This document shows positions 17,300 through 25,624 of a DNA stretch of 64,000 nt, piece after piece (within the stretch, counting starts at the first letter, position 1; each line of letters starts with the position of its first letter). The stretch spans positions 1 to 64,000 of the forward strand of contig NZ_MZGX01000022.1 in assembly GCF_002051585.1 (NCBI RefSeq). Direction: 5' to 3'. Source of the stretch: Ruminiclostridium hungatei. GTDB lineage: Bacteria > Bacillota > Clostridia > Acetivibrionales > DSM-1351. Both the position numbers and the translations under genes were made by a program. Under the pieces are notes generated by a model. That model was not told the DNA's origin, did no database searches, and was given only the letters and a program-made list of their open reading frames with translations.

Positions 17300-17859
17300 T
17301 GAGCTGCACCATTACCCTCTCTGACCATTCTGATGAACACTCCCTGAACGACCAGCAGCAGCACTGCAAGTAAAATGTAAGCGTAATAGTAGGTTTTATA
17401 CATGGATGTGGCAAAACCCATAAGCGCTATAACTATTCCCTTTGTCATCGTAACTGCCGCAGCCAGGAATTCCTTTGCCAGATCCACTGCAATCTGTACA
17501 TTCTGCATAAGCTCCAGCGGGTGGTTTACAGCCTCATACAGTATTCCTCCGAATAAGCTTACAAATATAAATGATACTGCAACCAAAAGTATATTATATA
17601 CGAAATTGTTTTCCCTGACCGGCTGGGTGTACATCTTCACTTCTTTTTCTATCCTGCTCATTACTTGTAGCTCAAAATCTTCAGGAGGCTCAATCACTGA
17701 GTCTTGCTCTATTTCTAAAAATACTTCCTCCAAGGATAGAAATTCATCCGAGCACTTCTTGCAGTTTTTCAAGTGCTGCTTCAACTGGGCCGCTTCGATA
17801 TCATTTATATTTTTATCAAAGTATTTCATCATATAGTCCTGTGCTTCGTTACATTTCAT
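17296..17859 (-). CDS. Anti-sigma factor with zinc-finger domain
   Basis: A 187-residue membrane anti-sigma factor. The N-terminal zf-HC2 domain holds the zinc-binding HLKNCKKC near residue 29, plus an upstream Cys in MKCNEAQDYM. A soluble linker is followed by hydrophobic helices around 87-110, 132-150 and 158-178. Such proteins hold an ECF sigma factor at the membrane until stress releases it. Its start overlaps the sigma stop (ATGA), and its own stop overlaps the next start, indicating translational coupling of all three genes. Confidence 0.85.
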   Translation of the reverse strand: MKCNEAQDYMMKYFDKNINDIEAAQLKQHLKNCKKCSDEFLSLEEVFLEIEQDSVIEPPEDFELQVMSRIEKEVKMYTQPVRENNFVYNILLVAVSFIFVSLFGGILYEAVNHPLELMQNVQIAVDLAKEFLAAAVTMTKGIVIALMGFATSMYKTYYYAYILLAVLLLVVQGVFIRMVREGNGAAQ

Positions 17860-18410
17860 AATACCTCCTCCTTTCTTGCACTATCAAGTTTTTCCTTGAG
17901 CATGAGCCTTGCCCTGTAAAGCCTGTTTTTTATTATGGACATGGGCTCATTTAAAACCTTTGTCATTTCCTCATAGGACATTCCGTTATTGTGGAAAAGC
18001 ACTATGAGTATTTTATATTTTTCAGGCAATTCATTAATTGCCTTTTTAATCAACTGTGATCTTTGTTTCTTTATCAGCGTCTGTTCAGGTGTATCGATAT
18101 CGCTTGAGACTCCAATAGCATCCTCCAGTGTAACAGTGTCCTGTTTTTTCTTCCTTAAGGTGTCCAGACACAAATTAGAAGTAATTTTTACTATCCATGT
18201 AGACATTTTGTATTCCGGGTTATATTTCTCAAGAGATTTGTATAATCTGATAAAAACCTCCTGAGATACGTCATTGACTTCTTCTTTATCCGATATCATC
18301 TTGTAGACTACACTGTAGACCAGTTTTTTATATCTGGTTACTATTTCTTCAAACGCACTACCATCCCCGTTTATACATTGGGATACCAGTTCTGCATCTG
18401 TAGGCACCAA
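17856..18410 (-). CDS. ECF-type RNA polymerase sigma factor
   Basis: A sigma-70-family factor of about 185 residues lacking region 3. Region 2 is visible as GSAFEEIVTRYKKLVYSVVYKMI and DVSQEVFIRLYKSLEKYNPEYKMSTWIVKITSNLCLDTLRK. Region 4 is LPEKYKILIVLFHNNGMSYEEMTKVLNEPMSIIKNRLYRARLMLKEKL. The start is uncertain. A GTG at 18422 touches the purine-rich site, so the TTG at 18410 is preferred; a GTG at 18407 is also possible. It is followed directly by its anti-sigma factor. ECF genes often activate their own promoter, but none could be assigned with confidence. Confidence 0.88.
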   Translation of the reverse strand: MVPTDAELVSQCINGDGSAFEEIVTRYKKLVYSVVYKMISDKEEVNDVSQEVFIRLYKSLEKYNPEYKMSTWIVKITSNLCLDTLRKKKQDTVTLEDAIGVSSDIDTPEQTLIKKQRSQLIKKAINELPEKYKILIVLFHNNGMSYEEMTKVLNEPMSIIKNRLYRARLMLKEKLDSARKEEVL

Positions 18411-18524
18411 AGCTCGATACACCCCCTCTCACACAAGAAAAAATGCAATGCTCGATTTTCCATATGCTTTGCTTCATATTCTCAGTACATAATAGTTACG
18501 TTTGGAATCTGAAATTGTCTGAAA

Positions 18525-20927
18525 TTATTTTCTCCTTCTGGGAGTGCCCATCACGGTCTTTGCATATTTTTCCAGCTTGTTGTTTACAAGAAAGTTGATG
18601 GTGTCTTTTTTGTAGCTGCCGTCGGGATTTCTGCTGCCGGCTTCAAACCCTGTCAATATTTGAATTCCTTCATCAATATTTGCAACGGGATATATGTGAA
18701 ACAGCTTTTTCCTGACAGCCTCTACAACCTCATCATTCAATACAAGGTTCCTGATATTCTGGTGAGGTATTATTACGCCGTGCCTTCCGTCCAGTCCTCT
18801 GTGCCTGCACAGTTCGAAGAAGCCTTCAATCTTATATGAAACTCCGCCAACCGGCTGGATTTCGCCCTTTTGATTAACCGAACCGGTTACGGCTATGTAT
18901 TGCTTTATGGGAACTTCCGCAAGGCTGGACAGTATGGCGTACAGCTCGGCACTGGATGCGCTGTCCCCGTCCACGCCGCCGTACAACTGCTCAAAGCACA
19001 GGCTGGCTGTCAGGGACAGCGGAAAGTCCTGAGCGTATTTCTGCCCGATATATCCGCTGAGTATAAGCACTCCCTTACTGTGTGAGGTACCGCTCAGGTC
19101 AACCTCCCTCTCCACATTTACAATACCGCTTTCTCCAATATAGGTGGAGGCGGTGATTCTCGAGGGCTTTCCAAAGGAATAGTCCCCCATGTCCATTACC
19201 GTCAGTCCGTTGATCTGTCCCACCTGTTCCCCGGCGGTATCTATCATTATTGTTCCGTCTTCCAGCATTTCCAGTATTTTTTTATCAACCCGGTCACACC
19301 TGGCAGCCTTTTCTTTTACAGCCTGCCTTACATGTTTTGCCTTTACATGCTTTGCCCGGTCGTCCTGGGCCCACGTGCATGCTTCACAAAGAATTTCAAC
19401 AATATCGTTAAACCTGGTAGTCAGCTTTTTCTGGTCCTCCACAAGCCAGGAGGCATACTCTACCACACTTGCCACTCCTGACCTGTCAAAATGAAGAGTC
19501 TCTTCCTTCCTGCAGAAGCCGCTGATAAAAGAAGCCAGCTTCAGGATATTTTCTTCACTGCGCTCCATTTCCTCATCAAAATCCACCTTTACCTTGAAAA
19601 GCTTCCTGAAGTCCTCTTCATATTCGTATAAAAGCTGATATATCGAAGTATTCCCCACCATTATTACCTTTATGTCAACTGGGATGGGCTGGGGCTTCAA
19701 TGCCGGAACGGCTACCACTCCAGCCTGGTCCTTCATGTTTTCTATGTTTATTTTTTTGGTCTTCAGCACCCTGTTGATGGCTTCATAAGCCTGGGGATTC
19801 CCCAGAACATCCCTTGCCTGCAATATGAGGTATCCCCCGTTTGCCAGATGGAACAGCCCGGGCTTTATCTTGGTATAGTCCGTGGACACCGACCCGAATT
19901 CGTTTTCATACTCAATCTTTCCGATAAGGTTTGGATAGGTGGGATTGAAGTCCACAATAACAGGGGCCCCCTTGAGGCCGCTGTTGTCCACAAGTACGTT
20001 TACCTTGTACTTGTATACCGGAGTTTCCTCCTTCTGCATGAAGGGTATGATGAACTGCGGCTGCTCCTCGCTGGATTCCTCCTCCTGGAAATCGTCAAGA
20101 TTATCCAGTATGTCCTGCTGCACATTATCCAGAAACTTCAATATGACATCGAATTTCTTATACTTCTCCTTCAGGTCATTCATCTGAACGCCCAGTGCCA
20201 GCAAGGCTATCCTGTTTTCCCATTCCGAAACCTTCTGCCGGGTTTCCTTTTCATTATTTTTTAATTTCCGGATAATGTCCAGGGTTTCCTGCTGCAGGAT
20301 ATTTGTCTTCTCATTTATTTGATCCTTTATAGTGTCGTCAAGATTTTCAAATTCCTCTTCACTGATGGTCTTTCCTTCAACGATAGGCAAGAAGTATATG
20401 CCGGAACTTCCGGTATTTACTTTAAACCCGTGGGATTCGGCATCCTCACTGAGTTTATCCAGAAGCTCGTTCTTTTTGCTTTCGTATTCCTCCATTATTT
20501 CAGCCTTTTCCTTTTCGTACTGGTCATTGTCAAAGGCATTTACTATTTCCTGCTTGATAACCTTTACGAAAGCGTCCATATCCGACTGAAATCCCTTGCC
20601 CATGCCCGCCGGCAAATTGATGGCCATTGGCTGGTTGGGCTGTGTAAAATTATATATGTAACACCAGTCGTCGGGAATCTTCATGGAGGCTGCCATTTCA
20701 TTTACTATCTGCTTTGCAAAGCTTGTTTTGCCGGTGCCGGTGGGGCCTGACATATATATGTTGTAGCCTCTCATTTTCATTTTGAGACCGAATTTCATTG
20801 CCCTGGAGGCTCTCTCCTGTCCGATGATACCTTCAAAGGGTCCCAGCTCACCGGTGTTCCTGAAAGGGAACGCAGCCTCACTGCACCTGTAATCCAAGTC
20901 TTTATAATTAAGTTCTTTCGGCTTCAT
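18525..20927 (-). CDS. Lon-family AAA+ protease (YcbZ/LonH-like)
   Basis: An 800-residue AAA+ protease distinct from LonA and LonB. After an N-terminal segment come Walker A GPTGTGKTSFAKQI (near residue 61) and a long charged, coiled-coil insertion (about 120-300). A second ATPase half follows, with LANGGYLILQARDVL and VPALKPQPIPVDIKVIMVG. The C-terminal Lon domain carries the catalytic Ser in GDSASSAELYAIL and Lys in GGVSYKIEGFFELC. This architecture matches the AAA_32/Lon_C group, including E. coli YcbZ. Substrates are unknown. The ATG at 20927 follows AGGAGAGAG; a longer frame begins at 20999 without a ribosome site. Confidence 0.88.
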   Translation of the reverse strand: MKPKELNYKDLDYRCSEAAFPFRNTGELGPFEGIIGQERASRAMKFGLKMKMRGYNIYMSGPTGTGKTSFAKQIVNEMAASMKIPDDWCYIYNFTQPNQPMAINLPAGMGKGFQSDMDAFVKVIKQEIVNAFDNDQYEKEKAEIMEEYESKKNELLDKLSEDAESHGFKVNTGSSGIYFLPIVEGKTISEEEFENLDDTIKDQINEKTNILQQETLDIIRKLKNNEKETRQKVSEWENRIALLALGVQMNDLKEKYKKFDVILKFLDNVQQDILDNLDDFQEEESSEEQPQFIIPFMQKEETPVYKYKVNVLVDNSGLKGAPVIVDFNPTYPNLIGKIEYENEFGSVSTDYTKIKPGLFHLANGGYLILQARDVLGNPQAYEAINRVLKTKKINIENMKDQAGVVAVPALKPQPIPVDIKVIMVGNTSIYQLLYEYEEDFRKLFKVKVDFDEEMERSEENILKLASFISGFCRKEETLHFDRSGVASVVEYASWLVEDQKKLTTRFNDIVEILCEACTWAQDDRAKHVKAKHVRQAVKEKAARCDRVDKKILEMLEDGTIMIDTAGEQVGQINGLTVMDMGDYSFGKPSRITASTYIGESGIVNVEREVDLSGTSHSKGVLILSGYIGQKYAQDFPLSLTASLCFEQLYGGVDGDSASSAELYAILSSLAEVPIKQYIAVTGSVNQKGEIQPVGGVSYKIEGFFELCRHRGLDGRHGVIIPHQNIRNLVLNDEVVEAVRKKLFHIYPVANIDEGIQILTGFEAGSRNPDGSYKKDTINFLVNNKLEKYAKTVMGTPRRRK

Positions 20928-21008
20928 ACTCTCTCCTAACCGTGTGCAAAACACACAAAAAATAGTTATAAAATCAAGCCTTCCATTTTTCTTGCCCAAC
21001 TGCCGGTT

Positions 21009-21464
21009 TTAACGGTCCAAATGCTTCCACATGATTATGGCGTCCTCTCCGGTATCGGAATAGTAGCCCTTACGGATTCCCTCAGACCTGAAGCCATATT
21101 TTTCATATAGCTTCTGCGCCGGCAGGTTGCCTCTCCTGACCTCAAGCGTCAGGCTCAGGATTCCATTTTCCCGGCATAGCTTAAGGAGTTCATCCATTAT
21201 GCGGCAGCCTGCTCCGCAACGCCTGAATTCAGGGTGTACTGCTATGTTTGTAATATGCCCTTCATCAAGTATGCGCCATAAGCCGCCATAGCCTATGATT
21301 TTCTTTCCGGAAACCGCAACTACGTACACCGCCATATCATTTGTTGTCATTTCGTCGATGAAGGCGTTCCGGGACCAGGGTATCTTAAAACTCAGATTCT
21401 CAATGGTCATTACTCCGTCCAGGTGTTCTTGGGTCATTCTCACCACTTCAATGTTATCAACCAT
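21009..21464 (-). CDS. rimI: Ribosomal protein S18 alanine N-acetyltransferase
   Basis: A 151-residue GNAT enzyme. It has the RimI opening (EVVRMTQEHLDGVMTIENLSFKIPW), the acetyl-CoA motif VHPEFRRCGAGCRIMDELL, and the closing NLPAQKLYEKYGFRSEGIRKGYYSDTGEDAIIMWK that is diagnostic of RimI. It acetylates the N-terminus of S18 in E. coli. It follows tsaB by 17 bases; the tsaE-tsaB-rimI order is conserved in Firmicutes. Confidence 0.93.
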   Translation of the reverse strand: MVDNIEVVRMTQEHLDGVMTIENLSFKIPWSRNAFIDEMTTNDMAVYVVAVSGKKIIGYGGLWRILDEGHITNIAVHPEFRRCGAGCRIMDELLKLCRENGILSLTLEVRRGNLPAQKLYEKYGFRSEGIRKGYYSDTGEDAIIMWKHLDR

Positions 21465-21481
21465 TCTGCTTCCTTTCGAAA

Positions 21482-22171
21482 TCAGCCCTTTTCTCTTTCA
21501 GCCTGGGATTTTCTCAGGTAGAAAGGCTTCATATCGTAACAGCTCTCCAGGCTTCCGCCTTCATACAGCTTGGCTGCAAGGGCCGCAACAGATGCCGCCC
21601 GGGCTTGCGCCGTATTGGGAGGTGCCATGGAAAACCTTTCTCCAAGCCTCCCTTCAAAGAAGGAACGGTGCATGGCTGCCGCATCTCCAAGGAAAACCAC
21701 ATCCTCCTTCATAGCAGTTAAAATATCCGCTAATTCATTAATATGTATTCCCAGGTAGTCTGTGAGCCTTTCCAGCTTATCCCCGGAAATTTTATATGCT
21801 GCCGTAAATACCTGATTGTTTCTTGCGTCCATGACAGGGCAGAGCACTGCCTTTGAAGACGGCAGATTGTACGCAAGTGCGTCCAGAGTATAAACGCTGA
21901 TTACAGGCTTCTGTGCGGCAAAAGCCATGGCCTTTGCCGTAGTGACGCCTATTCTGAGACCGGTAAAGGAACCGGGGCCGATGGAGGCGGCAAATGCATC
22001 CATATCCGCCGCCTTCAAGCCCGACGCTTTGAGCAGGCTCTCTATCATGGGCATTAATCTTTGAGAGTGGGTCTTCCCTTTGTTGCAGCTATATTCACCT
22101 GTTATTACGCCATCTTCCAGCACTGCTGCAGTAGCGACATTTGTGGATGTGTCCAAAGCCAGTATTTTCAT
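21482..22171 (-). CDS. tsaB: tRNA threonylcarbamoyladenosine biosynthesis protein TsaB
   Basis: TsaB is the non-catalytic paralogue of TsaD that scaffolds the t6A complex with TsaD and TsaE. The 229-residue product begins MKILALDTSTNVATAAVLEDG and has THSQRLMPMIESLL, the ASIGPGSFTGLRIGVTTAKAMAF signature, and VLCPVMDARNNQVFTA. It lacks the metal-binding HxxxH of TsaD, as expected. Its ATG overlaps the tsaE stop by one base, so the two are coupled. Confidence 0.95.
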   Translation of the reverse strand: MKILALDTSTNVATAAVLEDGVITGEYSCNKGKTHSQRLMPMIESLLKASGLKAADMDAFAASIGPGSFTGLRIGVTTAKAMAFAAQKPVISVYTLDALAYNLPSSKAVLCPVMDARNNQVFTAAYKISGDKLERLTDYLGIHINELADILTAMKEDVVFLGDAAAMHRSFFEGRLGERFSMAPPNTAQARAASVAALAAKLYEGGSLESCYDMKPFYLRKSQAEREKG

Positions 22172-22656
22172 TATGTGTCTCCAAAAAAGTTTGTTGGTTG
22201 TATTTCCGCCTCATAGCCTGAATATCTTGAACCCGTGAAATCCACCGAGATTTCTCTGATATCAAGGCCCTTGCCGAGGTTCTTCCTGATTACCACCCTG
22301 ATTATTTCCCGGGGCAGGATTTCCGAAATCAGCTCTCCCCACTCAATAATGGTAATGCCGTCACCATATATATATTCGTCAAAGCCTATATCAAACATCT
22401 CCTCGGGGTCTGCTATCCTGTACACATCAAAATGGTACAGCGGAAACTTTCCCTCATATTCATTCACCAGCGTGAAGGTAGGGCTTGTGATATATGAGGT
22501 TATTCCGAGGCCTTTGGCTATTCCGTTTGTCAATGCGGTCTTGCCCGTGCCCAGGTCTCCTGAAAGGCAGATAACATCACCCGGGTTAAGTATTGCGCCC
22601 AGCTTCCTTCCAAATTCAACCGTTTCCCCGAAGGAATGAGTTTCAGTATTAATCAT
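22171..22656 (-). CDS. tsaE: tRNA threonylcarbamoyladenosine biosynthesis ATPase TsaE
   Basis: A 161-residue P-loop ATPase needed for turnover of the t6A complex. It shows Walker A SGDLGTGKTALTNGIAKGLG, the switch segment SPTFTLVNEYEG, the diagnostic HFDVYRI, and the Walker B-like FDEYIYGDGITIIEWGE. The ATG at 22656 follows GAGAGGA by six bases. It overlaps the end of the upstream amidohydrolase by eight bases, suggesting the two are cotranscribed. Confidence 0.95.
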   Translation of the reverse strand: MINTETHSFGETVEFGRKLGAILNPGDVICLSGDLGTGKTALTNGIAKGLGITSYITSPTFTLVNEYEGKFPLYHFDVYRIADPEEMFDIGFDEYIYGDGITIIEWGELISEILPREIIRVVIRKNLGKGLDIREISVDFTGSRYSGYEAEIQPTNFFGDT

Positions 22657-23839
22657 TGCCGGTCCTCTCAAATATTACTTTCCCGTTAATTATGGTTTTT
22701 TGCACCTTGCTCATCAACTCCAGAGGATTTCCGTCATATATGACTATGTCCGCGTCTTTGCCCTTTTCTATTGAGCCTACCCGCTGTGCTATCCCGATAA
22801 TTTCCGCGGCATTTATTGTAATGGCCTTAAGCGCTTCCTGCGGCTCCATGCCCTCCTTTACTGCTATGGAGGCGCAGAGACACAGATGCTGTACGGGAAC
22901 GCAGGGATGGTCCGTCATTATGGCCAGTTTTATGCCCTCCTTGGCAAGTATGCCCGGATTTTTAAGATTCTGATTCCTGAGCTCGATTTTTGACCGGTCT
23001 GTGAGCATGGGCCCAACAATGACCGGATATCCTGCTTCTGCAAGCAGGTCTTTTATCAGATACCCTTCGGTACAATGCTCCAGTGTGATTTTTATATCAA
23101 ATTCTCTGGCAATCCTTATTGCCGTAAGTATGTCATCAGCTCTGTGAGCATGGGCCTTGAGAGGCATCTCACCCTTGAGCACCTGTACCAGGGCCTCAAG
23201 CTTGAAATCAAATTCCGGCTTATCCAGTTCCTCGGTATTTTTTTTGTACTCCTCCCACTGTTCCTTGTATTCCCTGGCCTTGAAAAGATTCTCCCTCAAT
23301 ATTGCGGCTGTGGCCATTCTGGTCATTGGCGACTGGTGTTTTTCATTGTACACCGTCTTGGGATTCTCTCCGAAGGCCACCTTCATGGCAACCGGCTGCC
23401 TTATCAGCATTTCGTCCACACTGCGCCCAAAGGTTTTGAAGGCGGCAAACTGTCCGCCTATGACATTTGCACTTCCGGGCCCCGTAACCACGGTGGTGAC
23501 TCCCGCCTCATATGCCTCAACAAAGGCTCTGTCGGCGTGGTAAACAGCGTCTATGGCTCTTAATTGCGGAGTTACCGGGTCTGTGGATTCATTCCCGTCA
23601 TCTCCCTCAAAGCCTACCGCATCCTCCCACATTCCGATGTGGCTGTGGGCATCGATAAGTCCCGGTAATACAAAGCCTCCCCCGCAGTCTATTTTTTTCA
23701 CATCCGGCTCAAGCAATGCTTCAATTTCCTTTATGTCCCCGCCTACTGCAATTATTTTGTCATCCCCGCACAAAATATATCCATTTGTATATTCCGCTCC
23801 TGCCATTGTTTGTATCCTGCCATTATATATTAAAAGCAT
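22649..23839 (-). CDS. Amidohydrolase, imidazolonepropionase-like
   Basis: A 396-residue metal-dependent hydrolase of the amidohydrolase superfamily. The metal motif HSHIGM follows GGGFVLPGLIDA. Further ligands appear in KAHAHRADD and ITLEHCTEG, and the catalytic Asp in AIMTDHPCVP. The C-terminus GSIEKGKDADIVIYDGNPLE closes the composite beta domain. The family includes imidazolonepropionase, prolidase-like and related enzymes; the substrate cannot be told from the sequence. No histidine-degradation genes are nearby. It overlaps tsaE by eight bases. Confidence 0.85.
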   Translation of the reverse strand: MLLIYNGRIQTMAGAEYTNGYILCGDDKIIAVGGDIKEIEALLEPDVKKIDCGGGFVLPGLIDAHSHIGMWEDAVGFEGDDGNESTDPVTPQLRAIDAVYHADRAFVEAYEAGVTTVVTGPGSANVIGGQFAAFKTFGRSVDEMLIRQPVAMKVAFGENPKTVYNEKHQSPMTRMATAAILRENLFKAREYKEQWEEYKKNTEELDKPEFDFKLEALVQVLKGEMPLKAHAHRADDILTAIRIAREFDIKITLEHCTEGYLIKDLLAEAGYPVIVGPMLTDRSKIELRNQNLKNPGILAKEGIKLAIMTDHPCVPVQHLCLCASIAVKEGMEPQEALKAITINAAEIIGIAQRVGSIEKGKDADIVIYDGNPLELMSKVQKTIINGKVIFERTGND

Positions 23840-24085
23840 TTTTTCCCCCGCAGTTTTTATTATCCCATGTTCTTAAAGTTTCCTGTTTCCGCCCGCCGTA
23901 TATGACAGCCTGATTCACAGGTAACTTTTTTGGCATTTTAATTTTATTATATTATGGTTGCAAACACAATATATAATCTCAACCCTGCCGGAATACTGCC
24001 CCCCGAATGCTGCAAGTTATATATCCCAAGTTTTTGAATATATTATCTATGGGAACCTTATTTCATAAAGGATAGTGAACAACCG

Positions 24086-24571
24086 GTGGAAGAATTGTCA
24101 AAATTTCACACAGTGCGCGGCTACCAACTGCTTTCACAAAACAAGAACCTTCTCACTTCCGCTATGGAGGACTATCTTGAGATGATTTACAGAAACAGCC
24201 TGAAAGAGGGGTATATGAGAATCAACACCCTTTCGGAGCTTTTGAATGTTGCAGCCCCGTCTGCCACAAAAATGGTTCAGAAGCTGAGCAAATTGGGACT
24301 GCTGGATTACAAAAAATACGGAATAATCTTTCTGACGGAAAATGGACGTGAAATAGGTAAATTTCTTCTGGAGAGGCACAATACCATTCAGGAATTTCTT
24401 GGAAATCTGGGCGTGTCGGAGGATATCCTCACAGAGACCGAATTGATTGAACATTACGTTTCTCTTGCCACTCTTAACAAGATCGGGCTTTTTAACAAAT
24501 TCCTGCTGGATAACGCCGACATCAGCAATAAGCTGACCGCCTACATCAGGAGCAAAAAACCGTATAAATAA
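24086..24571 (+). CDS. mntR: Mn-dependent transcriptional regulator, DtxR/MntR family
   Basis: A 161-residue metalloregulator. A winged-helix DNA-binding domain runs from SAMEDYLEMIYRNS through INTLSELLNVAAPSATKMVQKLSKLGLLDYKKYG. The dimerisation helix ERHNTIQEFLGNLGV and the segment TETELIEHYVS supply metal ligands in this family (Asp and Glu in MEDYLE, the His in ERHN, the EIEH-type Glu/His pair). The SH3-like third domain of DtxR is absent, as in MntR. A GTG at 24086 is the likely start. It lies 1 kb upstream of the Nramp Mn transporter on the same strand, its expected target. Confidence 0.8.
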   Translation: MEELSKFHTVRGYQLLSQNKNLLTSAMEDYLEMIYRNSLKEGYMRINTLSELLNVAAPSATKMVQKLSKLGLLDYKKYGIIFLTENGREIGKFLLERHNTIQEFLGNLGVSEDILTETELIEHYVSLATLNKIGLFNKFLLDNADISNKLTAYIRSKKPYK

Positions 24572-24686
24572 TGCTCTCGGGTATTCTTTGATTTATTTGC
24601 ACCAAAATTAATTCCTTGTTATATATGACCGCAGTTCTATAATAGGCTTATAAGCAGATTTGATGTTTGTTATGGAGGTGCATGTT

Positions 24687-24869
24687 ATGCTTGACTGCGG
24701 CTATTGCGACTATTACTCCCAGGAGAAGGGGAAAAAGGTATGTACGTTTACCGGACATTTATTTTTAAAGAACCCTTCGGATATGGAAAGTTATCCTTGC
24801 CGGAATTTAAGTTACCAGGAATATCTGATAAACCAGCAGACAAAGGAGCAGTCCGAAATTGTTGCGTAG
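24687..24869 (+). CDS. Small four-Cys protein
   Basis: A 60-residue protein with CGYCDYY at the N-terminus, a third Cys in KKVCTF and a fourth in YPCRNL. The pattern matches each half of the protein at 3304-3618, so the two form a small family, presumably binding a metal or an iron-sulphur centre (inference). ATG at 24687 has GGAGGTG upstream. It sits between the metalloregulator and a VOC gene. Function unknown. Confidence 0.65.
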   Translation: MLDCGYCDYYSQEKGKKVCTFTGHLFLKNPSDMESYPCRNLSYQEYLINQQTKEQSEIVA

Positions 24870-24899
24870 GCTTACTTTTTTTGACTGTCATCATATGAG

Positions 24900-24935
24900 A
24901 AAAGTGCGGTTTCCCGATGTGAAACAGCACTTTTT
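24900..24935. terminator. Bidirectional terminator between convergent genes
   Basis: AAAAGTGCGGTTTC pairs with GAAACAGCACTTTT (24921-24934) with one mismatch. A- and T-runs at the two ends let it stop both the small Cys gene (plus) and the VOC gene (minus). Confidence 0.85.
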
Positions 24936-24965
24936 CCATATATATTCCGCTGTTTTGATTTGTAC

Positions 24966-25382
24966 TCAGGCATCTCTTTGACTAAGCTGCCAACCTACCC
25001 CGAACCGGTCGATGACAAAGCCGTAGCACTTACTCCAAAAGGTTTCCTGCAGTTCCATCTGCACGGTTCCTCCCTGGCTGAGCTTGTCAAACATGCTTCT
25101 GACCTCCTCCGCATCGTCGCTTAAAACCGTAAGGCTTATGTTATTCCCTGTCTTGAAGTCCATTCCCGGCATAACATCTGAAAACATCACGGTTCCGCCT
25201 TTTATATCGAGGAAGGTATGCAGGACAAGTTTTTTGGCGTCTTCGGGGATGGGAAAATCGGGATTGGCAGGTGTGTCTCCCATAAGCATTATCTTTTGCT
25301 TCTCCGCCTTAAAAACCTCTGCATAAAATTCCACAGCCTCCCTGCAATTTCCGTTAAAGTTTATATATACCTGTAACGCCAT
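24966..25382 (-). CDS. VOC family protein (PhnB-like)
   Basis: A 138-residue protein of the glyoxalase/bleomycin-resistance superfamily. It shows the PhnB-type opening INFNGNCREAVEFYAEVF, a middle strand KLVLHTFLDIKGGTVMFSDVMPG, and the ending WSKCYGFVIDRFGVGWQL, where FG(V/I)xW closes the second repeat. Members of this subgroup often have no known substrate. It is convergent with the small Cys gene and divergent from mntH. Confidence 0.82.
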   Translation of the reverse strand: MALQVYINFNGNCREAVEFYAEVFKAEKQKIMLMGDTPANPDFPIPEDAKKLVLHTFLDIKGGTVMFSDVMPGMDFKTGNNISLTVLSDDAEEVRSMFDKLSQGGTVQMELQETFWSKCYGFVIDRFGVGWQLSQRDA

Positions 25383-25571
25383 ATTCAGCTCTCCTTTATT
25401 ATGATAATATTTCTGATTTTTTTGTACATATCTATTGTTCCTGTTTTTTTTAATATCATTCGGACGTACGTGCAGTAGTGGTTTTCCGCCGTTTCGCAGC
25501 TTTTTTTGTCTTATATTTCAGATGTAACACTTTTTTTATTCTGCACATATTTTAAGATTAGGTAAACGAAA

Positions 25572-25585
25572 TTAGTCTAAGCTAA
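25572..25585. promoter_or_regulatory. Candidate metalloregulator site upstream of mntH
   Basis: TTAGTCTAAGCTAA is an imperfect inverted repeat (TTAG..CTAA) resembling the core of DtxR-type operators. It lies 39 bases before the mntH ATG, and a further TTAGGTAAACG is just upstream. The match is partial. Confidence 0.35.
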
Positions 25586-25624
25586 AGTTATTAGCTGAAC
25601 GCAAACATACCATGAGGTGCAATT

